A stretch of 64,000 nucleotides of DNA from Dongia_B sp964406155 (GCA_964406155.1 CAYOQR010000005.1:1-64000); one strand, 5' to 3'. Counted from the first letter of the stretch, positions 8,969 to 18,049 are shown. The notes: generated from the sequence alone by a model not told the origin. Program-made: numbers and translations.

Positions 8969-10468
8969 TTATGGTGCCGTGGGCGGCAAATATCCGGCCA
9001 AGTTCCATTCGGCCTGCTTCGGATCGTTGACCATGCCATAGGCGATGCTGCTGGCCATGTCGCCCGGATACACCTCCTCCAGGCGAAGCTTCAGGCCCTG
9101 CGCCACGGAAGCAGCCACATAGGCAGGCGAGGCTTTCGGAATATCGAAGCCGGCCGTCATGTCGGTCTCCACCGCACCCGGCAGCACCGCCATGACATGG
9201 GTACCCTGTGCCTTCAATTCGGCCCGCAGAGCCTGGGTCAGGCTGAGCAAGGCGGCCTTCGAGGCACTGAGCGATCCCATCAGCGGCAGATTGGCATGGG
9301 CCAGGATCGACACCATGTTGACGATAGTGCCGCCGCCATTGGCCTTCAGGACGGGAATGAAGGCGCGGCACATATCCAGGGTGCCGAAATAATTCACCGC
9401 CATCTCCTGCCGCGCATTGACGGTATCGGCGATGGCGAAAAGCGGCGTGTTGTGATTGATGCCGGCATTGTTGACGAGCAGCGTCACATCCGGGCAGCTC
9501 CGTGCCGCCGCCGCGATCGCCGTGGCATCGGTGATATCGAGCTGCAGGGGAACCAGCCGGTCCGGGGCCCCCGCGAGCACCGGTTGCAGGGTATCGAGGC
9601 GACGGGCGGCGCAATAGACCTTGCCGGCTCCGCCGGCCAACAGGGCCTGGACGATGGCCCGGCCGATACCGCGATTGGCGCCGGTGACCAGGGCAACGCT
9701 GCCTGCCACCGGATCGCGCCCGGCACTGCCGGCGAAGCGGTTGATCTGCGCCTTGGACGGCCCCTGCAGCAGGTCCTGGTCATTGGCGAGGATGACCATC
9801 TGGAAACCCTGCGCGCGCCGGTCTGCCGCCATCGCTCCATGGGGCGTGAAGATGCCCGCTGTCTTGCCGGCGGCAAGTGCGGCCTCGCGCACCTTCTGAA
9901 TTGCCTCCTGATGCTTCGGCCCGAATTCGGGGAAGGTGCCGAGCGACAGGGAGAGATCGAAGGGGCCGATGAAGATCATGTCGACGCCGGGCGTCGCCGC
10001 GATCTCGACCGCATTCTCCCCCCCCTTCGCCGTCTCGATCATCACCGCGACGAAGGTATCGGCATTGGCATTCTGCACATAGCCCGGCAAATCGAAGATC
10101 GGGCGGATATTCCCGAAGGAACGCTGGCCGCGCGGCGGATATTTCGCCGCCTGCACCGCCGCCTCCGCCTCGTCCGGGGTTTCCACGAAGGGCACGATCA
10201 CGCCCATGGCACCGGCATCCAGCGCGGAACCGATGGCGTAAGGCGAATTCTCCGCCACCCGGCAGAGCGGCACGGTCAGGCCGCGCACCAGACCGATGCC
10301 ATGTTCCAGATCCTGCCGCGACCACAAGCCGTGCTGCAGATCGAAAACCAGGCCGTCCGGCCGGCTCTGCACCATGATCTCGGCCACCGAGGGCGAGCCC
10401 AGCGCCGTCCAATGGCAGCCGACCGTCTCACCAGCCGCCAGTTTCTGTCGTATCGGATTGTTGCTCAT
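8969..10468 (-). CDS. Fusion: HpcH/HpaI-type aldolase + short-chain dehydrogenase (catalytic Tyr replaced)
   Basis: A 499-aa protein with two domains. Residues about 1-247 are a class II pyruvate aldolase of the HpcH/HpaI family: DLQHG at 43-47, Arg70, the METAL/pyruvate motif MIETAKGGENA, and GPFDLSLSLG near 172-181. Residues about 255-499 are an SDR with a Rossmann motif (TGANRGIG, 262-269), NNAG, and catalytic Ser387. Lys404 is present, but the YxxxK tyrosine position (400) is Leu (CTC at 9269-9271). The linker is continuous with no stop or shift. In the family the aldolase cleaves or forms 2-keto-acid aldols; the SDR might act on the aldehyde, but without Tyr it may be structural or altered. 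It lies 56 bp downstream of the dienelactone hydrolase gene. Confidence 0.88.
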   Translation of the reverse strand: MSNNPIRQKLAAGETVGCHWTALGSPSVAEIMVQSRPDGLVFDLQHGLWSRQDLEHGIGLVRGLTVPLCRVAENSPYAIGSALDAGAMGVIVPFVETPDEAEAAVQAAKYPPRGQRSFGNIRPIFDLPGYVQNANADTFVAVMIETAKGGENAVEIAATPGVDMIFIGPFDLSLSLGTFPEFGPKHQEAIQKVREAALAAGKTAGIFTPHGAMAADRRAQGFQMVILANDQDLLQGPSKAQINRFAGSAGRDPVAGSVALVTGANRGIGRAIVQALLAGGAGKVYCAARRLDTLQPVLAGAPDRLVPLQLDITDATAIAAAARSCPDVTLLVNNAGINHNTPLFAIADTVNARQEMAVNYFGTLDMCRAFIPVLKANGGGTIVNMVSILAHANLPLMGSLSASKAALLSLTQALRAELKAQGTHVMAVLPGAVETDMTAGFDIPKASPAYVAASVAQGLKLRLEEVYPGDMASSIAYGMVNDPKQAEWNLAGYLPPTAP

Positions 10469-10524
10469 CTGCCGCCCCTTCGCGGAACCATCTATTTTAT
10501 GGAACGATTGACCCGGCGGGCCGG

Positions 10525-11754
10525 TCAGTTCTTGCCTTCACTCTCAGCCCAGCGCTTCATCAGCGTGTTGGACGGCAGCTTTTCGTCGATCAACTTCTTC
10601 GCCGTTTCGATCCCGGCAACCGGCAGGTGCTTGGGGTCGAGCAGGCCGACCTGCACCAGAACCGAGGCCTGGTCCCAATAGATATGCTCGTTATAGAGCT
10701 TGTCGCCCCGGAAGGAGATGATCGCCACCAGGGGGATCTCGACATATTTCCCCGTCGGCGTCACGCCCGGCAGCATCCAGTCGATCTCGCTGTCATGGGT
10801 GAAGCAGAACAGCATCTCATCCACCACGCGGTCCGCGCCGATTGTGCGGGAGATGGGGATGAGCTTGGTGTCCTTGGGATTGCTGTTGACGAAATGGTGT
10901 TTGTAAAAGCGCTTCAGATGCTGGTAGCCGACACCGCCGGTCATGGTCGGGACATGATTGACATAGGGTTCCGCCACCATGGTGCCCATGGTCGCATCGA
11001 CATCCCGCGTGCCGAATTCATATTCGCAATGCTTGTCCCACAGCGCCGAGAGATCGTAATGCGGCCCCATCACCTTGCGGAACAGGGCGATGGAACGCGA
11101 ATGCGCCATCATCGCCGCGGGCTTGTCGTAATGCTCGCCGCCGGTGCGGGCGAAGGCATGGTCCATGCCGGGATACGTATAAATCTCGACGCCCGGTTGG
11201 GACTTGAAATGCGCCTTGATCTGTTCCTGTGCCTCGCGGGGCACGAATTTGTCCTCGCCGGCGATATGCAGCACCAGCGGCACGGCAATCTTCTCGTTCA
11301 ACGATGCCTCGATGCCCACCCCGTAATAGCCGACGGCACAATCGACACCAGCCCGCGCCGCCGCGAGATAAGCCAGCTTGCCGCCGAGACAGAAGCCGAT
11401 GGCGCCGACTTTGCCCACGACATCCGGCATGCCGCGCAGCGCCTTGACGGCGCTGGCGATGTCCTTCATCCCAAGATCGACATCGAAATTCTGGTAGAAG
11501 CCGAAGGCCTTCTGCCAATCTTCCGGCGTATAGCCAAGATCGACATCCTTCTCCATGCGCCAGAAGAGATCGGGCGCCAGCACGACATAGCCTTCCTCGG
11601 CGTAATAATCAGCCACTTCCCGCACATAGGCGTTGATGCCGAATATCTCCTGGCAGAGCACGATCCCCGGCCCCTTGCCGCCACGCGGCAGCGCAAGATA
11701 GCCGCGGAACTTACCGCCGTCATGGGCTGCGATATCGAGGAATTTGCTGGCCAT
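10525..11754 (-). CDS. Dienelactone hydrolase fused to NTF2/SnoaL-like domain
   Basis: A 409-aa protein. Residues about 1-240 are a dienelactone hydrolase-type alpha/beta hydrolase with the nucleophile Cys in GAIGFCLGGKLAYL, an Asp in HIAGEDKFVP and a His in GMDHAFAR. Residues about 255-409 form a second domain rich in Trp/Tyr/His (LWDKHCEYEFGTRDVDATMG, INEHIYWDQASVLVQ-like segment) that resembles NTF2/SnoaL polyketide-cyclase folds. The ATG at 11754 (MASKFLDIAA) has GGGAG upstream and is preferred over a start at 11805. It is probably co-transcribed with the aldolase-SDR gene. The substrate is unknown. Confidence 0.82.
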   Translation of the reverse strand: MASKFLDIAAHDGGKFRGYLALPRGGKGPGIVLCQEIFGINAYVREVADYYAEEGYVVLAPDLFWRMEKDVDLGYTPEDWQKAFGFYQNFDVDLGMKDIASAVKALRGMPDVVGKVGAIGFCLGGKLAYLAAARAGVDCAVGYYGVGIEASLNEKIAVPLVLHIAGEDKFVPREAQEQIKAHFKSQPGVEIYTYPGMDHAFARTGGEHYDKPAAMMAHSRSIALFRKVMGPHYDLSALWDKHCEYEFGTRDVDATMGTMVAEPYVNHVPTMTGGVGYQHLKRFYKHHFVNSNPKDTKLIPISRTIGADRVVDEMLFCFTHDSEIDWMLPGVTPTGKYVEIPLVAIISFRGDKLYNEHIYWDQASVLVQVGLLDPKHLPVAGIETAKKLIDEKLPSNTLMKRWAESEGKN

Positions 11755-11960
11755 ATCCGTCTCCCGTTTGCTCCCATCGCCCGGATTCAAGCTTCGTGCA
11801 TCCATGGTGGATGCGGCGGCCGATCTCCAGGCATCTCGGTCTTGGCATGAAGTCTAGCGATGAATGCGGTGCGATTGCCCGGCAGCGACTCTGCAACCTC
11901 CCGGGCGGCAAGGCAAGGACGGAGTTAACGCGATATCTCGGGTTGATTTTCTGTGTTGAT

Positions 11961-12845
11961 TTAATGACCGAGACTGCGCTTGCCGACCCGCCGCTCGATC
12001 ACGGTCTTGATGCACAGCGTCACGAGCGCCAGGCAGGTCAGGGTCGAGGCGGCGGCGAAGGCGCCGACTGCGTCGTAATCGTTGTAAAGCAGCTCGATCT
12101 GCAGCGGCAGAGTATTTGTCTGGCCCCGGATATTGCCGGAGACCACGGAAACCGCACCGAACTCCCCCATCACCCGGGCATTGCAGAGGATGATGCCGTA
12201 GAGCAGCGCCCATTTGATATTCGGCAGGGTGACATGCAGGAAGGTCTTGAGACCGTCCGCCCCCAGGGTCGTCGCCGCTTCCTCTTCATCGCTGCCCTGG
12301 GTCTGCATCAGGGGAATGAGTTCGCGGGCCACGAAGGGTGAGGTCACGAACAGGCTGACGAGGAAGATCGCCGGCACCGAGAACATCAGCCGGATATCAT
12401 GCGCTTCCAGCCAGGGGCCGAGCAGGCCGCGCGCGCCATAGAGGAAGAGATAGCAGACGCCGGCCACCACCGGCGAGATCGAGAAGGGAATCTCGATCAG
12501 CGTGGTCAGCAATTTGCGGCCGGAAAAACGGAACTTGGTGATCGCCCAGGCCGCCATGATGCCGAAGACGGCATTGATCGGCACGACGATGAGCGCGGTC
12601 AGTATCGTCAGGCCGATGGCATGCAGCGTCTCCGGTGCCACGATCTTCCCGGCATAGGCCGAGAGGCCGGCGGAGAAAGCCTGCAACAGGATGACGGCGA
12701 TGGGCGCCAGCAACACGACGGCCGAGAGAACGACGGCGATGCCGATCAGCACACGGCGAACCCATTTCCCCTCGCCGACCCGCACCAGATGGCGCGGCGA
12801 CGGGGTCGCAACGGGCGCATCCAGACTAGCGGCGGGCGTCGGCAT
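11961..12845 (-). CDS. cysW: Sulfate ABC transporter permease CysW
   Basis: A 294-aa inner-membrane permease with six predicted hydrophobic spans and CysW-type motifs (EIPFSISPVVAGVCYLFLYG, DEEEAATTLGADGLKTFLHV, ARVMGEFGAVSVVSGNIRGQ). It forms the sulfate/thiosulfate channel with CysT. Its ATG overlaps the cysT coding sequence by 20 bp, indicating coupling. The usual cysA ATPase does not follow; after a 206-bp gap comes the dienelactone hydrolase gene. The energising subunit must therefore be encoded elsewhere or be shared. Confidence 0.93.
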   Translation of the reverse strand: MPTPAASLDAPVATPSPRHLVRVGEGKWVRRVLIGIAVVLSAVVLLAPIAVILLQAFSAGLSAYAGKIVAPETLHAIGLTILTALIVVPINAVFGIMAAWAITKFRFSGRKLLTTLIEIPFSISPVVAGVCYLFLYGARGLLGPWLEAHDIRLMFSVPAIFLVSLFVTSPFVARELIPLMQTQGSDEEEAATTLGADGLKTFLHVTLPNIKWALLYGIILCNARVMGEFGAVSVVSGNIRGQTNTLPLQIELLYNDYDAVGAFAAASTLTCLALVTLCIKTVIERRVGKRSLGH

Positions 12846-13701
12846 AACGCAGGGTCCTCGCTTGCACGATATTGGTGATCAGCAGCAGCACGAAGGCCGC
12901 TGCCAGGATGGCGACGGAAAGCGCCGCCGCGCTGGGATAATCATATTCCTCGAGCCGGATCACAGTCAGCAGCGCGGTGATCTCGGTCTGCATCGGCCGG
13001 TTGCCGGCAATGAAGATGACGGCGCCGAATTCACCCAGGCTGCGGGCGAAGGCCAGGCTGCAGCCGGCGAGAAAGGCCGGGAAGATCGCCGGCAGGATGA
13101 CCCGGCGCAGGATTGCAAGGTCACTGGCGCCCAGCGAATGGGCCGCCTCCTCGACCTCTTCGTCGAGATCCTCGAGCACCGGCTGAACCGTCCGCACGAC
13201 GAAAGGCAGGCTGGTGAAGGCCATGGCGACAACGATGCCGAGCGGCGTATAGGCAACCGTGATGCCGAGCTGGGCGAGCGGCGCACCGAACCAGCCATTT
13301 TTGGCGAAGAGCGCTGTCAGGGCGATACCGGCAACGGCGGTCGGCAAGGCGAAGGGCAGATCGACCACGGCATCGAGCAGGCGCCGGCCTGGAAAGTCGT
13401 AGCGTACCAGAACCCAGGCGAGAAGCAGGCCGAAGAGGCCGTTGAAGATCGTCGCCAGGAAAGCCGTGCCGATGGTCAAGCGGTAAGTCGCCAGTGCACG
13501 CGGCGAGGCGATGGCGCCGAGGAAATCCGCAAAAGGCATGCTGGCCGCCTTCAGCCCAAGGGCCGCCAGCGGCAGCAGCACGATCACCGCCAGATACAGC
13601 AGCGTGCAGCCGAGCGTCAGGGTGAAGCCCGGCAGCACGCGGCGATGTCGCCGCCGCGCGATCCTGCCGATGGAAACCTCAGCTTGTGCCGTGGGAGCCA
13701 T
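12826..13701 (-). CDS. cysT: Sulfate ABC transporter permease CysT (CysU)
   Basis: A 291-aa permease with a basic N-terminus, six hydrophobic segments and family motifs LPFALPTAVAGIALTALF, EEVEEAAHSLGASDLAILRRV and RSLGEFGAVIFIAGNRP. It starts 20 bp after the sbp stop and overlaps cysW, so sbp-cysT-cysW form a transcription unit. Together with CysW it makes the membrane channel for sulfate. Confidence 0.93.
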   Translation of the reverse strand: MAPTAQAEVSIGRIARRRHRRVLPGFTLTLGCTLLYLAVIVLLPLAALGLKAASMPFADFLGAIASPRALATYRLTIGTAFLATIFNGLFGLLLAWVLVRYDFPGRRLLDAVVDLPFALPTAVAGIALTALFAKNGWFGAPLAQLGITVAYTPLGIVVAMAFTSLPFVVRTVQPVLEDLDEEVEEAAHSLGASDLAILRRVILPAIFPAFLAGCSLAFARSLGEFGAVIFIAGNRPMQTEITALLTVIRLEEYDYPSAAALSVAILAAAFVLLLITNIVQARTLRYADARR

Positions 13702-13721
13702 TTGAGGGCGATGTCAGGTCG

Positions 13722-14726
13722 TCACTGATTGACGAAGACCGTATCGAGGATACCGCCCTTGGCAAAATGCTCCTTGTTCACCTTGGCCCAACCGCCGAAG
13801 ACCGCATCGACGGTCAGCAGCTTCACCGCCGGAAACTGGTCGGCGTATTTCTTCTCCACCGCCTCGTCATGCACGCGATAGAAATGCTTGGCAAGAATGT
13901 CGAGCCCTTCCGGCTGATAGAGGAAGCCGAGATAGCCTTCCGCCGCCTTGCGCGTGCCCTTGGCATCGACCACTTTGTCGACCACGGCGATGGGGAAATC
14001 GGCCTGCAGGCTCGCCGGCGGCACAATGACATCGTATTTGTCGGCGCCATATTGCTTCTGGATGCCGCGCGTCTCGGCCTCGAAGGTGATGAGGACATCG
14101 CCCGTCTCGCGATCGACGAAGGTGGTCGTCGCACCCCGGCCGCCGGTATCGAAGACCGGCACATGGGCGAAGAGCTGCTTCACGAAATCCTGCGCCTTGG
14201 CCTGATCGCCACCATTCTTCTGCAGCGCATCGGCATAGGCCGCGAGATAGGTATAGCGGGCATTCCCCGAGGTCTTCGGATTGGGGAAGATCACCTGCAC
14301 GTCGGGACGGATGAGATCGCTCCAATCCTTGATATGCTTCGGATTGCCGGCCCGCACCAGGAAGGCCGGGAAGGAATAATAGGGCGAGGCCTCATTGGGG
14401 AATTTCTTCTCCCAGCCGGCCTGCACCACGCCGCCCTGGACCAGCGTGTCGATATCGGTCGCCTGGTTGAAGGTCACCACGTCGGCCTGCATGCCCTCCA
14501 GGATCGAGCGCGCCTGCTTGGAGGTCCCTGCATGGGATTGCTCGACCGTGACCGTCTCGCCCGTCTTGCCCTTCCAATAGGTCTGGAAGGCCGGATTGAT
14601 CTCGGCGAACAGCTCGCGCGCCACGTCGAAGGAGGCATTGAGCAGCGAGGTATCGGCGAGAGCCGGCGCCACCGACCCGGCGAAAATGCCGGCCGCGCTG
14701 ACGAGGCCGAGAACAAGGCGTTTCAT
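13722..14726 (-). CDS. sbp: Sulfate-binding periplasmic protein Sbp
   Basis: A 334-aa secreted binding protein. A signal peptide (MKRLVLGLVSAAGIFAGSVAPALA) is followed by the sulfate-binding fold: LLNASFDVARELFAEINPAF, EQSHAGTSKQARSILEG, FNQATDIDTL and PNPKTSGNARYTYLAA. The start at 14726 places the signal peptide at the N-terminus and has GGAG upstream; the longer frame from 14792 has no such support. It is the first gene of the sulfate uptake operon. Confidence 0.94.
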   Translation of the reverse strand: MKRLVLGLVSAAGIFAGSVAPALADTSLLNASFDVARELFAEINPAFQTYWKGKTGETVTVEQSHAGTSKQARSILEGMQADVVTFNQATDIDTLVQGGVVQAGWEKKFPNEASPYYSFPAFLVRAGNPKHIKDWSDLIRPDVQVIFPNPKTSGNARYTYLAAYADALQKNGGDQAKAQDFVKQLFAHVPVFDTGGRGATTTFVDRETGDVLITFEAETRGIQKQYGADKYDVIVPPASLQADFPIAVVDKVVDAKGTRKAAEGYLGFLYQPEGLDILAKHFYRVHDEAVEKKYADQFPAVKLLTVDAVFGGWAKVNKEHFAKGGILDTVFVNQ

Positions 14727-14760
14727 GACAGGGAACTCCGCGTGAAAAACAGGCAATTTA

Positions 14761-14777
14761 AACACAAAAACTGTGTT
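14761..14777. promoter_or_regulatory. Short dyad upstream of sbp
   Basis: AACACA and TGTGTT form a perfect 6-bp inverted repeat with a 5-bp spacer, 35 bp upstream of the sbp start, in an AT-rich stretch. The position suits a promoter-proximal operator or an RNA leader element. I do not assign a regulator; the dyad is short enough to be chance. Confidence 0.3.
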
Positions 14778-14835
14778 GTATGAGATATTCACGCGTATAG
14801 AAGTGTATTAGACGTTCGGCCGTCAAGTAGGAATC

Positions 14836-14867
14836 CCCTCCCGGCGCGGAATGTCGCGCCGGGAGGG
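14836..14867 (-). terminator. Terminator-like hairpin after the aminotransferase gene
   Basis: A perfect 13-bp GC-rich inverted repeat (CCCTCCCGGCGCG / CGCGCCGGGAGGG) with a 6-nt loop starts 13 bp downstream of the aminotransferase stop and precedes the sbp promoter region. There is no clear U-run, so it is a strong hairpin but not a textbook intrinsic terminator. Confidence 0.6.
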
Positions 14868-14879
14868 AACTGCCGGAAA

Positions 14880-16052
14880 TCACCGGAAGAGCGCCTTGAT
14901 GTTGCGCAGAGCCTGCCGCGTGCGGTGCTCGTTTTCCACCAGAGCGAAACGGACATGGCCCTCGCCATGCTCGCCGAAGCCGACGCCGGGCGCGACGGCA
15001 ACCTTGGCCTTCTCGATCAGCAGCTTCGCGAAGCCAAGAGAATCGAGATCGGCAAATTGTGGTGGCACCGGCGCCCAGGCGAACATCGAGGCTTTCGGCG
15101 CCTCGACCTGCCAGCCGCAGGCCTGCAGCCCGCCGATCAGCACGTCGCGGCGTGCCTTGTAACGGGCCCGCATCTCGTCGACGCAATCCTGCGGCCCGTT
15201 GAGCGCCGCCGTCGCCGCCACCTGGATCGGCGTGAAGGCGCCGTAATCGAGATAGGATTTCACCCGCGCGAGAGCGGTGACGAGCTGCTCGTTGCCAACG
15301 CAAAACCCGACCCGCCAGCCAGGCATGGAATAGGTCTTGCTGAGGGAACTGAATTCGACGGCGATCTCCTTGGCGCCCGGCACTTCCAGCACCGAGGGCG
15401 GCGGAACGCCATCGAAATAGACCTCGGAATAGGCGACGTCGGAGATGATGTAGATTTCGTGCCGGCGGCAGAAATCGACCACCTCACGATAGAAATCCAG
15501 TGTCGCCACCTCGGCCGTCGGATTGCTGGGGTAATTGACGATGACGGCGCGCGGCTTCGGCACGGAATAGCGCACCGCCCGGTCCATCGCCCGCAGGAAG
15601 TCCTCACCCGGCAGGAAAGGGATCGAGCGGATGGCGGCTCCGGCGATGATGAAGCCGAAGGCATGAATGGGGTAGCTGGGATTGGGTGCCAGGATGACAT
15701 CGCCGGGGCTGCTGATCGCCTGGGCGAGATTGGCGAGCCCCTCTTTCGAGCCCAGGGTGACGATCGCCTCCTTCTCCGGATCGATCGAGACATTGAAGCG
15801 CCGCGCATAATAATTGGCGATCGCCTTGCGCAGGCCGGGAATGCCCCGGGAATTGGAATAGCGATGCACATGGGGATCGTTCAGCGTCTCCACCAGCTTC
15901 GCCGTCACATGGGCCGGTGGCGGCTGGTCGGGATTGCCCATGCCGAAATCAATGATGTCCTGCCCGCTAGCTCGCGCGGCCGCCTTCAGCTTATTGACCT
16001 CGGCGAAGACATAAGGTGGCAAGCGCTTGATGCGGTGGAAATCAGGTTCCAT
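14880..16052 (-). CDS. PLP-dependent aminotransferase, AlaC-like
   Basis: A 390-aa class I/II aminotransferase. Visible signatures are IDFGMGNPDQPPP, YSNSRGIPGLRKAIANYY, the PLP-pocket NYPSNPTAEVA, SDVAYSEVYFDG, and the PLP-lysine motif SSLSKTYSMPGWRVGF. The length and the GMGNPD motif fit the AlaC/LL-diaminopimelate aminotransferase-like group that makes alanine from glutamate and pyruvate. The exact substrate is not decided by sequence. ATG 16052 (MEPDFHRIKRLPPYVF) is chosen because homologues start there and the upstream extension looks non-coding. Confidence 0.85.
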   Translation of the reverse strand: MEPDFHRIKRLPPYVFAEVNKLKAAARASGQDIIDFGMGNPDQPPPAHVTAKLVETLNDPHVHRYSNSRGIPGLRKAIANYYARRFNVSIDPEKEAIVTLGSKEGLANLAQAISSPGDVILAPNPSYPIHAFGFIIAGAAIRSIPFLPGEDFLRAMDRAVRYSVPKPRAVIVNYPSNPTAEVATLDFYREVVDFCRRHEIYIISDVAYSEVYFDGVPPPSVLEVPGAKEIAVEFSSLSKTYSMPGWRVGFCVGNEQLVTALARVKSYLDYGAFTPIQVAATAALNGPQDCVDEMRARYKARRDVLIGGLQACGWQVEAPKASMFAWAPVPPQFADLDSLGFAKLLIEKAKVAVAPGVGFGEHGEGHVRFALVENEHRTRQALRNIKALFR

Positions 16053-16227
16053 CTGGCCCGGGGCTCCATGGTTGGCTGTACACAGCGATGCGGGCGAACC
16101 GAACCGGCCTGCCCGCACGCCGAATCATACGGCCTGCATGGATGCTCTGGTCAACTTGACGCGACATGGCTTGGCACCCAGGCGGCCAGCGACGCCCCGG
16201 GTTGCCAGCCATCCAGATATCGGCGGA

Positions 16228-17076
16228 TCAGACGACGCCGGCTTCCTGGATTTCCATTTCCGCTGCCCGACGCTGGGCCGCTGCTTCACGGGCAGCCTCG
16301 CGCCGGCGCAGGATCTCATAGACGACAGCGCCGAGGACGGTGATGGCGATCAGGATCAGGGCCAGGGCATTGACCGCCGGGGTCAAGCCGGTACGGACCT
16401 TGGAGGCGATATAGACCGTCAGGGTCATGTCGAGGCCACGGGTAAAGAGCGTGGTGTTGTAATTCTCGAAAGACTGGAAGAAGGCGAGCACCGCCGAGGC
16501 GACGATCGACGGCCGGAGATAGGGCAGCAGAATGCGGCGGAAGACCTGGGCATGGCTGGCACCGAGATCGAGCGCCGCCTCTTCCAGATTGATGTCGAAA
16601 CGCTGTAGCCGGGCCAGCACCATCAGCATCACATAGGCGATGATGAAACTGCATTGACCGAGGATCGAGAGATGCAGGCCCGCCCCCACCCCCAGGCGGT
16701 TCCAAAAGATCAGGGTCGAGATGCCGATGATGATGCCCGGCGTCAACAACGGCGAGACCATGACGGCGTAGACGAACGTGCGGACCTTGCCCTGGAGCCC
16801 CGTCAGCAGCATGGCTGCGCCGATACCGATCGGTACCGCGATCAGCACCACGACGATGCCGACCCAGAGGGAGTTGATCAGTCCATCCCACATCTGTGCG
16901 TCCTGGTAGAGCTCGCCGAACCACTTGGTCGTGGTGCCGAGCCAGGGCGTGATCGTGGGAAAGCGGCTGCTGTTGAAGGTTGCCGCCGCCATGATGACCA
17001 GCGGCAGGAACATATAAGCCAGGAAGATCCAGAGATAGACCGTCGTCAGGATCTCGCTACCGGAACGCGTGCGCAT
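16228..17076 (-). CDS. Polyamine-type ABC transporter permease (PotC/PotI-like)
   Basis: A 282-aa permease with six hydrophobic spans and the EAA loop LEEAALDLGASHAQVFRRILLPYLRP. The periplasmic loop between spans 1 and 2 and PLLTPGIIIGISTL fit the PotC/PotI group for spermidine/putrescine or related cations. A basic, Ala/Arg-rich cytoplasmic tail (RRREAAREAAAQRRAAEME) ends the protein. It is the last gene of a binding protein-ATPase-permease-permease operon. The real ligand is not known from sequence. Confidence 0.87.
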   Translation of the reverse strand: MRTRSGSEILTTVYLWIFLAYMFLPLVIMAAATFNSSRFPTITPWLGTTTKWFGELYQDAQMWDGLINSLWVGIVVVLIAVPIGIGAAMLLTGLQGKVRTFVYAVMVSPLLTPGIIIGISTLIFWNRLGVGAGLHLSILGQCSFIIAYVMLMVLARLQRFDINLEEAALDLGASHAQVFRRILLPYLRPSIVASAVLAFFQSFENYNTTLFTRGLDMTLTVYIASKVRTGLTPAVNALALILIAITVLGAVVYEILRRREAAREAAAQRRAAEMEIQEAGVV

Positions 17077-17097
17077 GCTCAGCCCTCTCCCTACCGC

Positions 17098-17982
17098 TTA
17101 TTTCGCGATGTCGGTCAGGCCGACCTTGAAGATCCGCATCATCACCAGGATGAAGACGATGCAGAGCAACAGCAGGATGAAGGCATAGGCCGAGCCTTGC
17201 GGCCAATTCTGCCCCTCAAAGAACCACTGATAGATGATCTCGGTGAACCAGCGGGAATTGGTCGAGCCCAGGATCATCGGCACGGCATAAGAGCTGACCG
17301 CCAGCATGAAGGTCATGATGCAGCCGACGGCGATACCGGGCTTAGCATGAGGGATCACCACGCGCCAATGAATGCGCCAGGTCGGCGCCCCCAGATCGCG
17401 CGCCGCCTCGATCTGATTCTTATCCAGGCTCTCCATGGCGTTATAGATCGGGAAGACCATGAACAGGATGAACGCATAGACCATGCCCACCATCACGCCG
17501 CCATTGCCGGTGAGGTAGCGGATCGGCTTGTCGATGACATGGAAGAATTTCAGCACCGCGTTCAACGGTCCCTGATAGGCGAGGATGATGAACCACGAAA
17601 AGGTGCGCAGGATCTCGTTGATCCAGAAGGGAATGACAAGCAGCAGCAGCAGAAAGGCGGCACGCTGAGGCGTGGCGATCTTGGCGAGGTGAAAAGCCAC
17701 CGGATAGCAGACGCAGAGGCAAATGAAGGTGACCAGCGCCCCGCCCCAGATGGTGTCCAGGAAGACGTGAAAATGCACGCTGTTCTGGAACAGTGTGACG
17801 TAGTTGCTGACCGTATAATGATCGTTCGGCCCGCCGACATCCGCCGGCAGCAGATTGGGGCGGAAGGAATAATCCACCATCGTGAAATAGGGTAGAATGA
17901 CCAGCAGCACGATCCAGATCAGGCTGGCGACGATCATGTAGCCGGTCAGTATCTTGCCGTAGCGTTTCACCAGATCTTGCAT
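17098..17982 (-). CDS. Polyamine-type ABC transporter permease (PotB/PotH-like)
   Basis: A 294-aa permease with a first span after MQDLVKRYGKILTGYM, a long periplasmic loop with FRPNLLPADVGGPNDHYTVS, and the EAA region IEAARDLGAPTWRIHWRVVIPHAKPGI. It pairs with the downstream PotC-like subunit, 21 bp away. Substrate class is inferred from family and operon composition. Confidence 0.87.
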   Translation of the reverse strand: MQDLVKRYGKILTGYMIVASLIWIVLLVILPYFTMVDYSFRPNLLPADVGGPNDHYTVSNYVTLFQNSVHFHVFLDTIWGGALVTFICLCVCYPVAFHLAKIATPQRAAFLLLLLVIPFWINEILRTFSWFIILAYQGPLNAVLKFFHVIDKPIRYLTGNGGVMVGMVYAFILFMVFPIYNAMESLDKNQIEAARDLGAPTWRIHWRVVIPHAKPGIAVGCIMTFMLAVSSYAVPMILGSTNSRWFTEIIYQWFFEGQNWPQGSAYAFILLLLCIVFILVMMRIFKVGLTDIAK

Positions 17983-18049
17983 CTTGTTCCCCCACCCAAC
18001 CTTCCGGGTTACTCGGTCACTTTAAACCGCCAGCTTCAGCCTGTTGCCG

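Noticed and set aside
10509..10525. Short GC-rich inverted repeat (GACC...GGTC) between the two fusion genes
   Set aside because: The stem is only about 4 bp with mismatches; too weak to call a terminator.
14925..16343. 472-aa plus-strand ORF antisense to the aminotransferase
   Set aside because: Shadow of a gene with complete PLP motifs.
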